Shown here: positions 7,300 through 13,374 of the stretch, piece after piece
Numbering within the stretch: position 1 is the stretch's first letter
How the letters are laid out: each line of letters starts with the position of its first letter
DNA from: SHAN690 sp040905305
GTDB taxonomy: Bacteria; Bacteroidota; Bacteroidia; Flavobacteriales_G; Salibacteraceae
Direction of reading: 5' to 3'
NCBI GenBank assembly: GCA_040905305.1
Contig: JBBDRU010000010.1
Span: forward strand, 1-13,374
DNA length: 13,374 bases
Translations under genes and position numbers: made by a program
Notes under the pieces: model-generated
What the model was told of the DNA's origin: nothing
Database searches by the model: none
What the model saw: the letters and a program-made list of their open reading frames with translations, nothing else

Positions 7300-8646
7300 A
7301 TGCAAAAGATCATTCTAATTTGTGCAGCATTAATTATGACTGCAAGCGGATGGGCACAGAGTCCCGAAAAAATGAGCTACCAAGCTGTTGTAAGAGATGG
7401 AAGCAATAAGATAGTAAGCTCTTCAGCCGTAGGCATGCGAATCTCCATATTACAAGGTTCTGCAAGTGGAACAGCCGTTTATGTAGAAACCCAAACCCCA
7501 ACTGCGAATGTCAGTGGCTTAGTGAGCATAGAAATAGGAGCAGGGACGGTAACAAGTGGCAACTTGAATACCATTGACTGGAGAAACGGACCGTATTTCA
7601 TTAAAACTGAAACGGATCCGACAGGCGGAACAACTTACACCATTAGCGGCACAAGCCAATTGTTGAGTGTACCCTATGCGTTGCATGCAAACACCGCTGA
7701 CTCCCTCATTGGTGGGATAGACGAAACCGATCCTCTGTTCGGAGCATCGGTGGCGATTGGTATTACCGGAACGGATACGACTTACTGGAACAATAAATTG
7801 GACAGCTACACCGAAACCGATCCGCTTTTTGACACTTCCGTAGCAAGTGGGATAACAGGGGTGGACACAACTTACTGGAACAATAAACTAGATAGCTTTT
7901 CCGAAACCGATCCAAATGTGCCCACCGGAACCCAAACAGGAGAAATGCAATATTGGGATGGTTCTGAATGGATAACCGTATCAACGGGAAATGAAGGGCA
8001 GATTTTGGCCTTTATCAATGGTGTGCCCACATGGGTGGCAATAGGAGCAGAAATGGGAGCTCCTACGGACGTGTATAGCCCGGCTACCGGTAGAATATGG
8101 ATGGATCGTAACCTGGGAGCTTCACGAGTTGCAACGTCAAGCACCGATACCGCTGCATATGGCGACTTGTTTCAGTGGGGAAGAGATGCAGACGGGCACG
8201 AAAGCAGAACATCCGGCACTACTAACTCTACTTACTCTCTGAGTAGCAATGATAACCCGGGACATGACGACTTTATTATAAATGAACTTCCTAATTATGA
8301 TTGGCGCGACCCACATAACGATAGCTTATGGCAGGGGGAGAATGGTACTAACAATCCATGCCCTAGCGGCTACCGCCTGCCAACAGCAGCCGAGTGGGAA
8401 GCAGAACGCCAAAGTTGGAGCTCTAACGATGCAGCGGGAGCCTTTGCTTCTCCTCTTAAGTTAACGAAGGCGGGCGAACGATTTATCGAAACGGGAGATG
8501 TTACTAGTGTCGGATCTTATGGGTATTACTGGTCAAGTTCGGTATCTTCATACAACGCCTTTTTTCTCGAGATATACAACACGAACGCATTTACCTTAGC
8601 CTGGTATCGGGGAGATGGAAGATCTGTACGTTGTATTAAGGATTAG
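7300..8646 (+). CDS. secreted FISUMP-domain protein with tail-fibre-like ETDP repeats
   Basis: Probable cell-surface or secreted protein, 448 residues. A signal peptide covers 1-20 (ending SGWAQ). Residues 22-135 match a domain common at the N-terminus of such Bacteroidota proteins (MSYQAVVRDG start, SVPYALHA end). Residues 142-201 are two 30-residue repeats (ETDPLF...TTYWNNKLDS), 24 of 30 positions identical, with a third ETDP at 202-205. These resemble repeats in fibre-like adhesins. A linker with MQYWDGSEW and GQILAFINGVPTW leads to the FISUMP domain at about 262-448, recognised by GRIWMDRNLGASR, YGDLFQWGR, CPSGYRLPTAAEWE, YYWSSS and the terminal SVRCIKD. This domain is distantly like the formylglycine-enzyme/C-type-lectin fold; binding rather than catalysis is likely. 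It has no T9SS sorting tail of its own, unlike the gene just upstream. The ligand is unknown. Confidence 0.88.
   Translation: MQKIILICAALIMTASGWAQSPEKMSYQAVVRDGSNKIVSSSAVGMRISILQGSASGTAVYVETQTPTANVSGLVSIEIGAGTVTSGNLNTIDWRNGPYFIKTETDPTGGTTYTISGTSQLLSVPYALHANTADSLIGGIDETDPLFGASVAIGITGTDTTYWNNKLDSYTETDPLFDTSVASGITGVDTTYWNNKLDSFSETDPNVPTGTQTGEMQYWDGSEWITVSTGNEGQILAFINGVPTWVAIGAEMGAPTDVYSPATGRIWMDRNLGASRVATSSTDTAAYGDLFQWGRDADGHESRTSGTTNSTYSLSSNDNPGHDDFIINELPNYDWRDPHNDSLWQGENGTNNPCPSGYRLPTAAEWEAERQSWSSNDAAGAFASPLKLTKAGERFIETGDVTSVGSYGYYWSSSVSSYNAFFLEIYNTNAFTLAWYRGDGRSVRCIKD
7723..7902 (+). repeat. two tandem 90-bp in-frame repeats (ETDP repeat)
   Basis: Units at 7723-7812 and 7813-7902 are exactly 90 bp and in frame with the FISUMP protein. 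A partial third unit (GAAACCGATCC) begins at 7903. The protein copies share 24 of 30 residues. Many third-codon differences between the copies show that the duplication is old or under protein-level selection. Confidence 0.85.
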
Positions 8647-8682
8647 AAGTGAGTATTTTAAGTATTAAAAATCTATCAGCAA

Positions 8683-8708
8683 TCAACGTTTTGTTGAGTA
8701 GTTTTTTT
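8683..8708 (+). terminator. possible intrinsic terminator after the FISUMP gene
   Basis: TCAAC (8683-8687) pairs with GTTGA (8693-8697) around a GTTTT loop, followed 4 nt later by seven Ts (8702-8708). It lies 37 nt after the FISUMP stop codon. The position is right, but the 5-bp stem is weak, so support is modest. Confidence 0.35.
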
Positions 8709-8728
8709 GTTCGTGGTTTCATAATATG

Positions 8729-8742
8729 ATGTGTTGGCACAT
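8729..8742 (+). repeat. small hairpin flanked by GTGGTTTC direct repeats
   Basis: ATGTG (8729-8733) and CACAT (8738-8742) are perfect inverted repeats around TTGG. The element lies between two copies of GTGGTTTC (8713-8720 and 8743-8750), 30 nt apart, and the second copy runs into a tandem TTCTAAAG pair. It may be a protein-binding site or chance. Confidence 0.3.
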
Positions 8743-9081
8743 GTGGTTTCTAAAGTTCTAAAGCCTTATGCCGTGATTAATGAATTTTATTTGCGCTTTT
8801 GAATCAATGACAGCATATAATTGCTTTCATTTTAGAGATGCGAAGTGGAGAGTGTCGTTGATTTCGTTTCAATTTAATACCGTTTAAAGGTTTCGCGAAA
8901 GCCAATAGGTTGACCTCCCACAGTGACAAAATTTATATATGACCAACAAAATGGCTTGGTCTTTCTTAAAAAAATCACCCTTAAACTAAACCAAAACTAC
9001 CAACGTGTTGATGAGACGTTCCACACTTTTTCATCATTCACTTTCCGATTAGGCATTTATAGAAATTGGTTATTATTGTTT

Positions 9082-9501
9082 ATGGCTCAAAACAAGACCA
9101 AAGCAACAAGTGCCGATGTGGAAGCGTTTATCCATTCTTTTGCCAATACACAGCAGAAGAAAGAAGACAGTTTTGAACTGATAAAGATCATGCAAGAAAC
9201 CTCAGGACACCCTCCCAAAATGTGGGGGCCGAGCATTGTTGGTTTTGGGTCTTACCATTATAAATACAAAAGCGGACACGAGGGTGATGCGCCACTCATT
9301 GGTTTTTCTCCCCGAAAGAGTGCCATGTCATTGTATGTTTTTACAGGATTGGACAAGCACGATCACTTGCTGAAGAACCTGGGGAAGTTTAAGCGTGGAA
9401 AGGCTTGTTTATATGTCAAGAAGCTTTCAGACATTGATTTGGAAGAATTGAAAAACTTAATGAAATCAACCATTACTTACCTAAAAACCACCTATGAATA
9501 A
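9082..9501 (+). CDS. DUF1801 domain-containing protein
   Basis: Cytoplasmic protein of 139 residues in the DUF1801 (YdhG-like) family, whose biochemical role is not established. The ATG at 9082 (MAQNKTKATSADVEAFIHSF) is chosen because family members begin this way. The same frame is open back to 8923, but those 53 residues are unlike the family. Diagnostic motifs are KMWGPSIVGFGSYHYKYKSG in the first half, IGFSPRKSAMSLYVF in the middle, and LGKFKRGKACLYVKKLSDID near the end. No signal peptide or membrane segment is present. The length is normal for the family. It overlaps the next gene by 8 nt, so the two are likely co-translated. Related domains occur in iron-chaperone-like (frataxin-fold) proteins, but I would not transfer that role here. 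Confidence 0.9.
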   Translation: MAQNKTKATSADVEAFIHSFANTQQKKEDSFELIKIMQETSGHPPKMWGPSIVGFGSYHYKYKSGHEGDAPLIGFSPRKSAMSLYVFTGLDKHDHLLKNLGKFKRGKACLYVKKLSDIDLEELKNLMKSTITYLKTTYE

Positions 9502-9982
9502 TTACAAAACCGAACTCAAGTGGGCATTGATATTTGTATTAATGTCATTGCTGTGGATGGTGTTAGAAAAGCTTGTTGGCTTGCATAGCACCCATATCGA
9601 TAAACATATGTACCTGACCAATTTATTTGCCATACCTGCAATTGTCGTGTATGTGTTCGCATTGATAGACAAGAAGAAAAAAGACTACAATGGTTATATA
9701 TCTTATAAACAAGCGTTTGTTTCGGGCCTGATCATCACATCAATCGTTACCGTATTGTCGCCAATTACCCAATGGATAATTTCTGAGGTGATTACACCCG
9801 AGTATTTTTCAAATGTCATTCGCTATTCAGTAGAAACCGGCTATCATGAGTCATTAGAAGAAGCCGAAGCTTTTTTTAATCTGAAAAATTACATTTTTCA
9901 GAGTGTTATTGGTTCTTTTGTAATGGGCATTGTTACCACTGCAATTGTGGCTGTTTTTGTAAGATCAAAGAAGGAAGTATAA
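9494..9982 (+). CDS. DUF4199 domain-containing membrane protein
   Basis: Inner-membrane protein of 162 residues in the DUF4199 family, typical of Bacteroidota and of unknown function. Four hydrophobic helices are visible, near 9-28, 40-58, 75-98 and 132-156. Between helices 2 and 3 is the basic loop DKKKKDYNGYISYKQAF, and between 3 and 4 an acidic extramembrane segment (HESLEEAEAFF, 118-128). The helix order, the YISYKQAF-type motif and the length fit the family. The start ATG lies within the last codons of the DUF1801 gene (8-nt overlap), which suggests one operon. The next gene begins 26 nt downstream. Nothing in the sequence points to a transport or enzymatic residue set. Confidence 0.85.
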   Translation: MNNYKTELKWALIFVLMSLLWMVLEKLVGLHSTHIDKHMYLTNLFAIPAIVVYVFALIDKKKKDYNGYISYKQAFVSGLIITSIVTVLSPITQWIISEVITPEYFSNVIRYSVETGYHESLEEAEAFFNLKNYIFQSVIGSFVMGIVTTAIVAVFVRSKKEV

Positions 9983-10008
9983 ACAACCTTTAGGAATTAA
10001 GTATATTG

Positions 10009-10527
10009 ATGCTAGGGTCAAAATATCACACTATTTGTAATAGGTTATTATGTGTTTTTATGCTGTGGTGTCTTTCGTTTTCAATGTTTTGTCAAGAGGA
10101 TGTAGATAAATCACTTGACTTCAGTGGGGGGCTTTTGCTTACTGATGTAGGGGAGCACCTTCCGCAATTAATGGGGGATGTAGGGGTTATTTACGGAACT
10201 ACAAAAGGGGCAGATGGGTGTCCAACCGCTTATTATTACGGTCCAAAGCTATCCTTAGAGTTTAATTTTAATCCTAACAATTTCATTTTAGCACCCAAAG
10301 TTTCCTATGAATATCATCTGGTATTAATTGGTGCCCGGATTAGTATCATAGACTTTATCAATTTCTCCCAGCACGATTTCAGACTAACTCCGGAGGCCGG
10401 GATATCATTAAATGGTGGGATGAATCTTTTTTATGGATATAATATACCTATAACAGACAATACGCTTGATTATATTACCAATCATAGGCTAAGCTTAACA
10501 ATAAACATTAACAATGTGTTTGATTAA
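10009..10527 (+). CDS. small exported protein, probably an outer-membrane beta-barrel, uncharacterised
   Basis: Protein of 172 residues that I do not recognise as a named family. A signal peptide is likely at 1-29: charged start MLGSKYHTICNR, hydrophobic core LLCVFMLWCLSFSMF, mature protein from about CQ|ED. A lipobox is not convincing. The mature part is made of short alternating strands rich in aromatic and glycine residues (GVIYGTTKG, YYYGPKLSLEFNF, FRLTPEAGISLNGGMNLFYG), ending in HRLSLTININNVFD. This is the pattern of small outer-membrane barrels in Bacteroidota. The ATG at 10009 is preferred over the TTG directly before it. It follows the DUF4199 gene by 26 nt and converges on metF, with only 10 nt between the two stop codons. 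Confidence 0.68.
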   Translation: MLGSKYHTICNRLLCVFMLWCLSFSMFCQEDVDKSLDFSGGLLLTDVGEHLPQLMGDVGVIYGTTKGADGCPTAYYYGPKLSLEFNFNPNNFILAPKVSYEYHLVLIGARISIIDFINFSQHDFRLTPEAGISLNGGMNLFYGYNIPITDNTLDYITNHRLSLTININNVFD

Positions 10528-10537
10528 CTAGGTTGCA

Positions 10538-11491
10538 TCAAAAAATGGCTTTTGCAATTTCGGCAATACTATGCGCTTTACCCATGGTATAATAATGCAA
10601 TACAGGAACACCCTTTTCTATCAATTCTTCAGATTGTCTTATGCACCATTTTATGCCCACTTCTTTTACCTGTTGGTCGGTTTTACAGTTTTCCACTTGA
10701 TCAACCAATTCATCAGGAAAATTGACATGAAAAAAATGAGGTACTACGCTTAATTGCTTGCGTGAAGTAAGCGGCTTTAGCCCCGGAATGATCGGTACGT
10801 TAATTCCCGCTGTGTGGCAATCGTCTACAAACTGAAAGTATTTTGAGTTATCATAAAAAAGTTGTGTAACGATGTATTCAGCTCCTAATTCTATTTTTTT
10901 CTTTAGGTATTTCATATCAGATTTGAGGTTAGGTGCTTCGTAGTGTTTTTCGGGATATCCGGCTACACCAATGCAGAAATTGGTTTTAGAAGTATCCTTT
11001 AGCTGTGGGTCAAGGTAATCGCCTTTGTTCATCGCTACTACTTGCTCAATCAAGTCGCTGGCAAAGGAGTGTCCATCGGGTTCGGGCTTGAAAATGCCGT
11101 CTGATTTTGAAGGATCACCACGGAGCACAAGTACATTGTCTATACCTAAAAAATTAAGATCGATGAGCGCATCTTCTGTTTCATCTTTAGAAAACCCTCC
11201 ACAGATGATGTGGGGTATGGTGTCGATTTGATAGCGGTTCATAAGTGATGCACAAATACCAACAGTTCCCGGGCGTTTGCGAACCACGTGACGTTTCATC
11301 AGGCCTTTTTCCACTTCACGGTAAACGATCTCCTGCCTGTGGTAAGTTACATCAACAAATGCAGGATTAAATGGCATCAATCTATCCATAGTATCGTAAA
11401 TGGAATTGATCGTTTGTCCTTTGAGCGGAGGCAAAACTTCTATCGAGAATAGGGTAGAGGTTGCGTTTTTGATGTGATCGATTACTTTCAT
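10538..11491 (-). CDS. metF: 5,10-methylenetetrahydrofolate reductase
   Basis: Cytoplasmic FAD enzyme that reduces 5,10-methylene-tetrahydrofolate to 5-methyl-tetrahydrofolate with NAD(P)H, supplying the methyl donor for methionine synthesis. The 317 residues make one TIM barrel, slightly longer than the E. coli enzyme. The catalytic Glu18 lies in FSIEVLPP, a variant of the usual FEFFPP. The folate/FAD motif LRGDPS (123-128) keeps the aspartate (Asp126). Further family marks are VDVTYHR (46-52), GVAGYPEKHYEA (175-186), TQLFYDN (209-215) and PIIPGLKPLTS (233-243). The C-terminal LHYYTMGKAHS (298-308) is the expected last strand. It starts 16 nt after the metH stop on the same strand, so metH-metF is probably one transcript read leftwards. 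Confidence 0.96.
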   Translation of the reverse strand: MKVIDHIKNATSTLFSIEVLPPLKGQTINSIYDTMDRLMPFNPAFVDVTYHRQEIVYREVEKGLMKRHVVRKRPGTVGICASLMNRYQIDTIPHIICGGFSKDETEDALIDLNFLGIDNVLVLRGDPSKSDGIFKPEPDGHSFASDLIEQVVAMNKGDYLDPQLKDTSKTNFCIGVAGYPEKHYEAPNLKSDMKYLKKKIELGAEYIVTQLFYDNSKYFQFVDDCHTAGINVPIIPGLKPLTSRKQLSVVPHFFHVNFPDELVDQVENCKTDQQVKEVGIKWCIRQSEELIEKGVPVLHYYTMGKAHSIAEIAKAIF

Positions 11492-11507
11492 AGAGGTGTT
11501 TCAAATA

Positions 11508-13374
11508 TTATTCTGCTAAAACAGGTCTCAGCCATTTTTTAAGTTCTTCGGTGTCCATTTGCTTGCGTTGTGCCAGGGAATTTACTTGGTCGTCTAGGAT
11601 TTTACCCAGACCGAAATACCGTGATTCTGGATGTGAAAAGAAATATCCACAAACCGATGCAGTAGGAAGCATAGCTAATGACTCAGTGAGTGTAATACCT
11701 GTTTTGCTCTCCACATCGAGTAGTTTCCAAATACTCCGTTTTTCCAAGTGGTCAGGACAACCCGGGTAGCCAGGTGCAGGTCTTATTCCCTGATATTTTT
11801 CTTTGATCAAAGCCGTGTTGTCAAGGGATTCATCTGAGGCATATCCCCAAAAATCTCTACGTATGCGCATGTGCAGGTGTTCTGCAAAAGCTTCAGCCAA
11901 TCGGTCGGCAATGGCTTTGAGCATGATCGATTGATAATCGTTATGATCGGCTTCCAATGCCTGAAGCATGGGATCTAATCCTAAGCCGGCAGTTACGGCA
12001 AAGGCTCCGATGAAATCTTTTACTCCTGTGGTTTTTGGTGCAATGAAATCGGCCAGAGCAATGTTGGGCTCGCTTTCGACTTTTTTGCTTTGCTGCCTCA
12101 AGGTGCGGAAGATGGTCAGAGTATTTTCTCGAGATTCATCAGCATACACTTCGATGTCGTCTTCAAAACTGTTAGCGGGGAATAGGCCATAAACGCCTTT
12201 CATTTCATGCTGCTTGTTTGTTTCCAGTTGATCGAGTAAGGCATTGGCATCGTCATACAGCGATTTTGCATGATGGCCAATTTCATCCCGCTCAAATATT
12301 TCAGGGTATTTTCCCTTCAATTCCCAGGTGTGAAAAAATGGAGTCCAATCGATGTATTGGCGCAAAGTTTTAATATCTGCTGTAATGCTGTGACTGCCTA
12401 ATTTTTTTGGCCTAAAAGGGTCAAATTTTGACCAATCAATAGGAACTTTATTTTCTCGTGCAGCTTCTATAGAAATATAGGTTTTTCGCTGCTGGGCGCT
12501 GGCATAATTGCTCCTCACACCAACGTACTCTTCCTTGATGGTATTGAGAAAGTTCGCTTTTTCGGATGAGTTTAATTTCCCGGCTACAGGTACGGCACGT
12601 GATGCATCGTTTACATGGATAACACCATGTTTGTAAGCTTGCTCAATTTTCACTGCGGTGTGCACCCGTGAGGTAGTTGCGCCACCGATAAGTAGCGGAA
12701 TCTTCATATTGCGTTGCGTCATCTCTTCTGCAACGTGGATCATCTCATCCAAAGAAGGAGTGATCAGTCCGCTCAGCCCGATTACATCAACGTTATTGGA
12801 GAGGGCTTCATCCAGTATTTTATCTGTTGAAACCATCACTCCAAGATCGATCACTTCAAAGTTATTGCATGCTAAAACAACGCCTACAATGTTTTTTCCT
12901 ATGTCGTGGACATCACCTTTCACTGTTGCTAGAAGCACTTTGCCCGCTGTTGATTTTTTTTCTGACTTTTCTGCTTCGAGATAAGGCGTGAGGTAGGCCA
13001 CTGCCTTTTTCATTACTCGAGCACTTTTCACTACTTGAGGTAAAAACATCTTACCGGCACCAAAAAGATCGCCAACGATGTTCATACCATCCATAAGCGG
13101 ACCTTCAATCACATCAAGCGGTTTGTCTAATATTTGCCTCGCTTCTTCAGTATCCATTTCAATATAATCTGCAATACCTTTTACCAACGAATGTTCAATG
13201 CGCTTTTTTACTTCCCAACTGCGCCACTCTGGTGGTCCCACAGCTTTTTTATCTTCCTGCTTAACATTTTCAGCATAGGCCATAAGTTTTTCTGTAGCCT
13301 CGTTATTACGATCAAGAAGAACATCTTCTACGAGAAGGAGTAGGTCTTTTGGTATTTCATCATAGACTTCGAGC
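11508..13374 (-). CDS. metH: cobalamin-dependent methionine synthase, C-terminal part, cut by window edge
   Basis: Enzyme that moves the methyl group of 5-methyl-tetrahydrofolate to homocysteine through methylcobalamin. The frame runs to the right window edge without a stop: 30 residues precede the ATG at 13283 and match the expected MetH sequence (EVYDEIPKDLLLLVEDVLLD), so that ATG is internal. Counting from that Met, a four-helix cap domain covers about 20-110 (EWRSWEVKKRIEHSLVKG). The cobalamin domain has GDVHDIGKN at 123-131 with the cobalt ligand His126, SGLITPSLDEM (171-181) and GGATTS (200-205). The S-adenosylmethionine activation domain follows with RPAPGYP (501-507), GLFPANS and SGYFFSHPES-like motifs, and ends KKWLRPVLAE. 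The homocysteine- and folate-binding domains lie outside the window or in a separate gene. Any B12 riboswitch or promoter would be beyond the edge. Confidence 0.97.
   Translation of the reverse strand, partial: LEVYDEIPKDLLLLVEDVLLDRNNEATEKLMAYAENVKQEDKKAVGPPEWRSWEVKKRIEHSLVKGIADYIEMDTEEARQILDKPLDVIEGPLMDGMNIVGDLFGAGKMFLPQVVKSARVMKKAVAYLTPYLEAEKSEKKSTAGKVLLATVKGDVHDIGKNIVGVVLACNNFEVIDLGVMVSTDKILDEALSNNVDVIGLSGLITPSLDEMIHVAEEMTQRNMKIPLLIGGATTSRVHTAVKIEQAYKHGVIHVNDASRAVPVAGKLNSSEKANFLNTIKEEYVGVRSNYASAQQRKTYISIEAARENKVPIDWSKFDPFRPKKLGSHSITADIKTLRQYIDWTPFFHTWELKGKYPEIFERDEIGHHAKSLYDDANALLDQLETNKQHEMKGVYGLFPANSFEDDIEVYADESRENTLTIFRTLRQQSKKVESEPNIALADFIAPKTTGVKDFIGAFAVTAGLGLDPMLQALEADHNDYQSIMLKAIADRLAEAFAEHLHMRIRRDFWGYASDESLDNTALIKEKYQGIRPAPGYPGCPDHLEKRSIWKLLDVESKTGITLTESLAMLPTASVCGYFFSHPESRYFGLGKILDDQVNSLAQRKQMDTEELKKWLRPVLAE

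Larger units (their letters stand above)
8647..9081 (+). other. 435-nt intergenic region with small repeats
   Basis: I see no credible gene here. The stretch 8923-9081 is open in frame with the DUF1801 gene but does not match that family and is treated as upstream sequence. The region holds a possible terminator (8683-8708), GTGGTTTC twice (8713-8720 and 8743-8750) around a small hairpin, a tandem TTCTAAAG pair (8748-8763) and the perfect palindrome TTTCGCGAAA (8891-8900). A promoter for the 9082-10527 genes is expected here, but I could not pick a convincing Bacteroidota -33/-7 pair. Confidence 0.5.

Noticed and set aside
7872..8144. Minus-strand 90-codon frame within the FISUMP gene
   Set aside because: Its content mirrors the repeat and linker of the plus-strand protein, with no independent support.
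8500..8646. Diversity-generating retroelement
   Set aside because: No reverse transcriptase or template repeat is present in the window; only the target-like fold is suggested, so it is kept as a possibility and not as a feature.
8923..9081. N-terminal extension of the DUF1801 protein by 53 residues
   Set aside because: DUF1801 members start at the equivalent of 9082; the extension is basic and aromatic, unlike the family.
10006..10008. TTG start for the barrel-like protein
   Set aside because: An ATG follows directly at 10009 and gives the same signal peptide.
13284..13374. Intergenic region and promoter upstream of an ATG at 13283 for a stand-alone cobalamin-domain gene
   Set aside because: The frame is open to the window edge and those 30 codons match the MetH domain just before the cap domain.
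1..13374. tRNA, rRNA or CRISPR arrays
   Set aside because: No cloverleaf, rRNA-like stretch or regularly spaced repeat was seen on either strand by reading.

Overview
The window comes from a moderately AT-rich chromosome of a member of the Bacteroidota. The evidence is a type 9 secretion sorting tail, a FISUMP-domain surface protein, DUF4199 and DUF1801 proteins, and starts mostly without a Shine-Dalgarno sequence. I cannot name the genus. Ten protein genes and one doubtful small ORF run on the plus strand from 1 to 10527. Two run on the minus strand from 10538 to the right edge. Both edges cut genes: a DnaJ/CbpA-type co-chaperone on the left and the B12-dependent methionine synthase on the right.

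Region A (1-6187) is a compact stress and ion cluster. It holds a CbpA-like J protein (5' end missing) and its CbpM-like modulator, overlapping by 14 nt. A doubtful small ORF follows, then a membrane site-2 protease with CBS domains, a CaCA-family Na+/Ca2+ antiporter and a P2-type Ca2+ ATPase. The last two overlap by 4 nt (ATGA). The layout suggests co-expression of a chaperone, an intramembrane protease and calcium export.

Region B (6188-6815) is 628 nt without a convincing gene. It contains short open stretches that read like decayed coding sequence, and two adjacent hairpins (6639-6679 and 6683-6700) upstream of the next gene.

Region C (6816-8646) is a two-gene cell-surface unit: a 159-aa protein that is almost only a signal peptide, a short repeat-like motif and a T9SS type A sorting domain, then after 4 nt a 448-aa FISUMP protein with two 30-residue ETDP repeats. 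The FISUMP C-terminus resembles the C-type-lectin-like variable regions of diversified proteins.

Region D (8647-10527) starts with about 435 nt of non-coding sequence holding a possible terminator and small repeats. It continues with a DUF1801 protein, a four-helix DUF4199 membrane protein overlapping it by 8 nt, and a small exported, probably outer-membrane beta-barrel protein.

Region E (10538-13374, minus strand) is the methionine/one-carbon pair metH (C-terminal part) then metF, 16 nt apart. MetF makes the 5-methyltetrahydrofolate that MetH uses. The clearest conserved genes are metH, metF, the Ca2+ ATPase, the site-2 protease, the antiporter and the J protein. The most unusual parts are the T9SS-stub/FISUMP pair, the 6188-6815 gap and the make-up of the Region A cluster.
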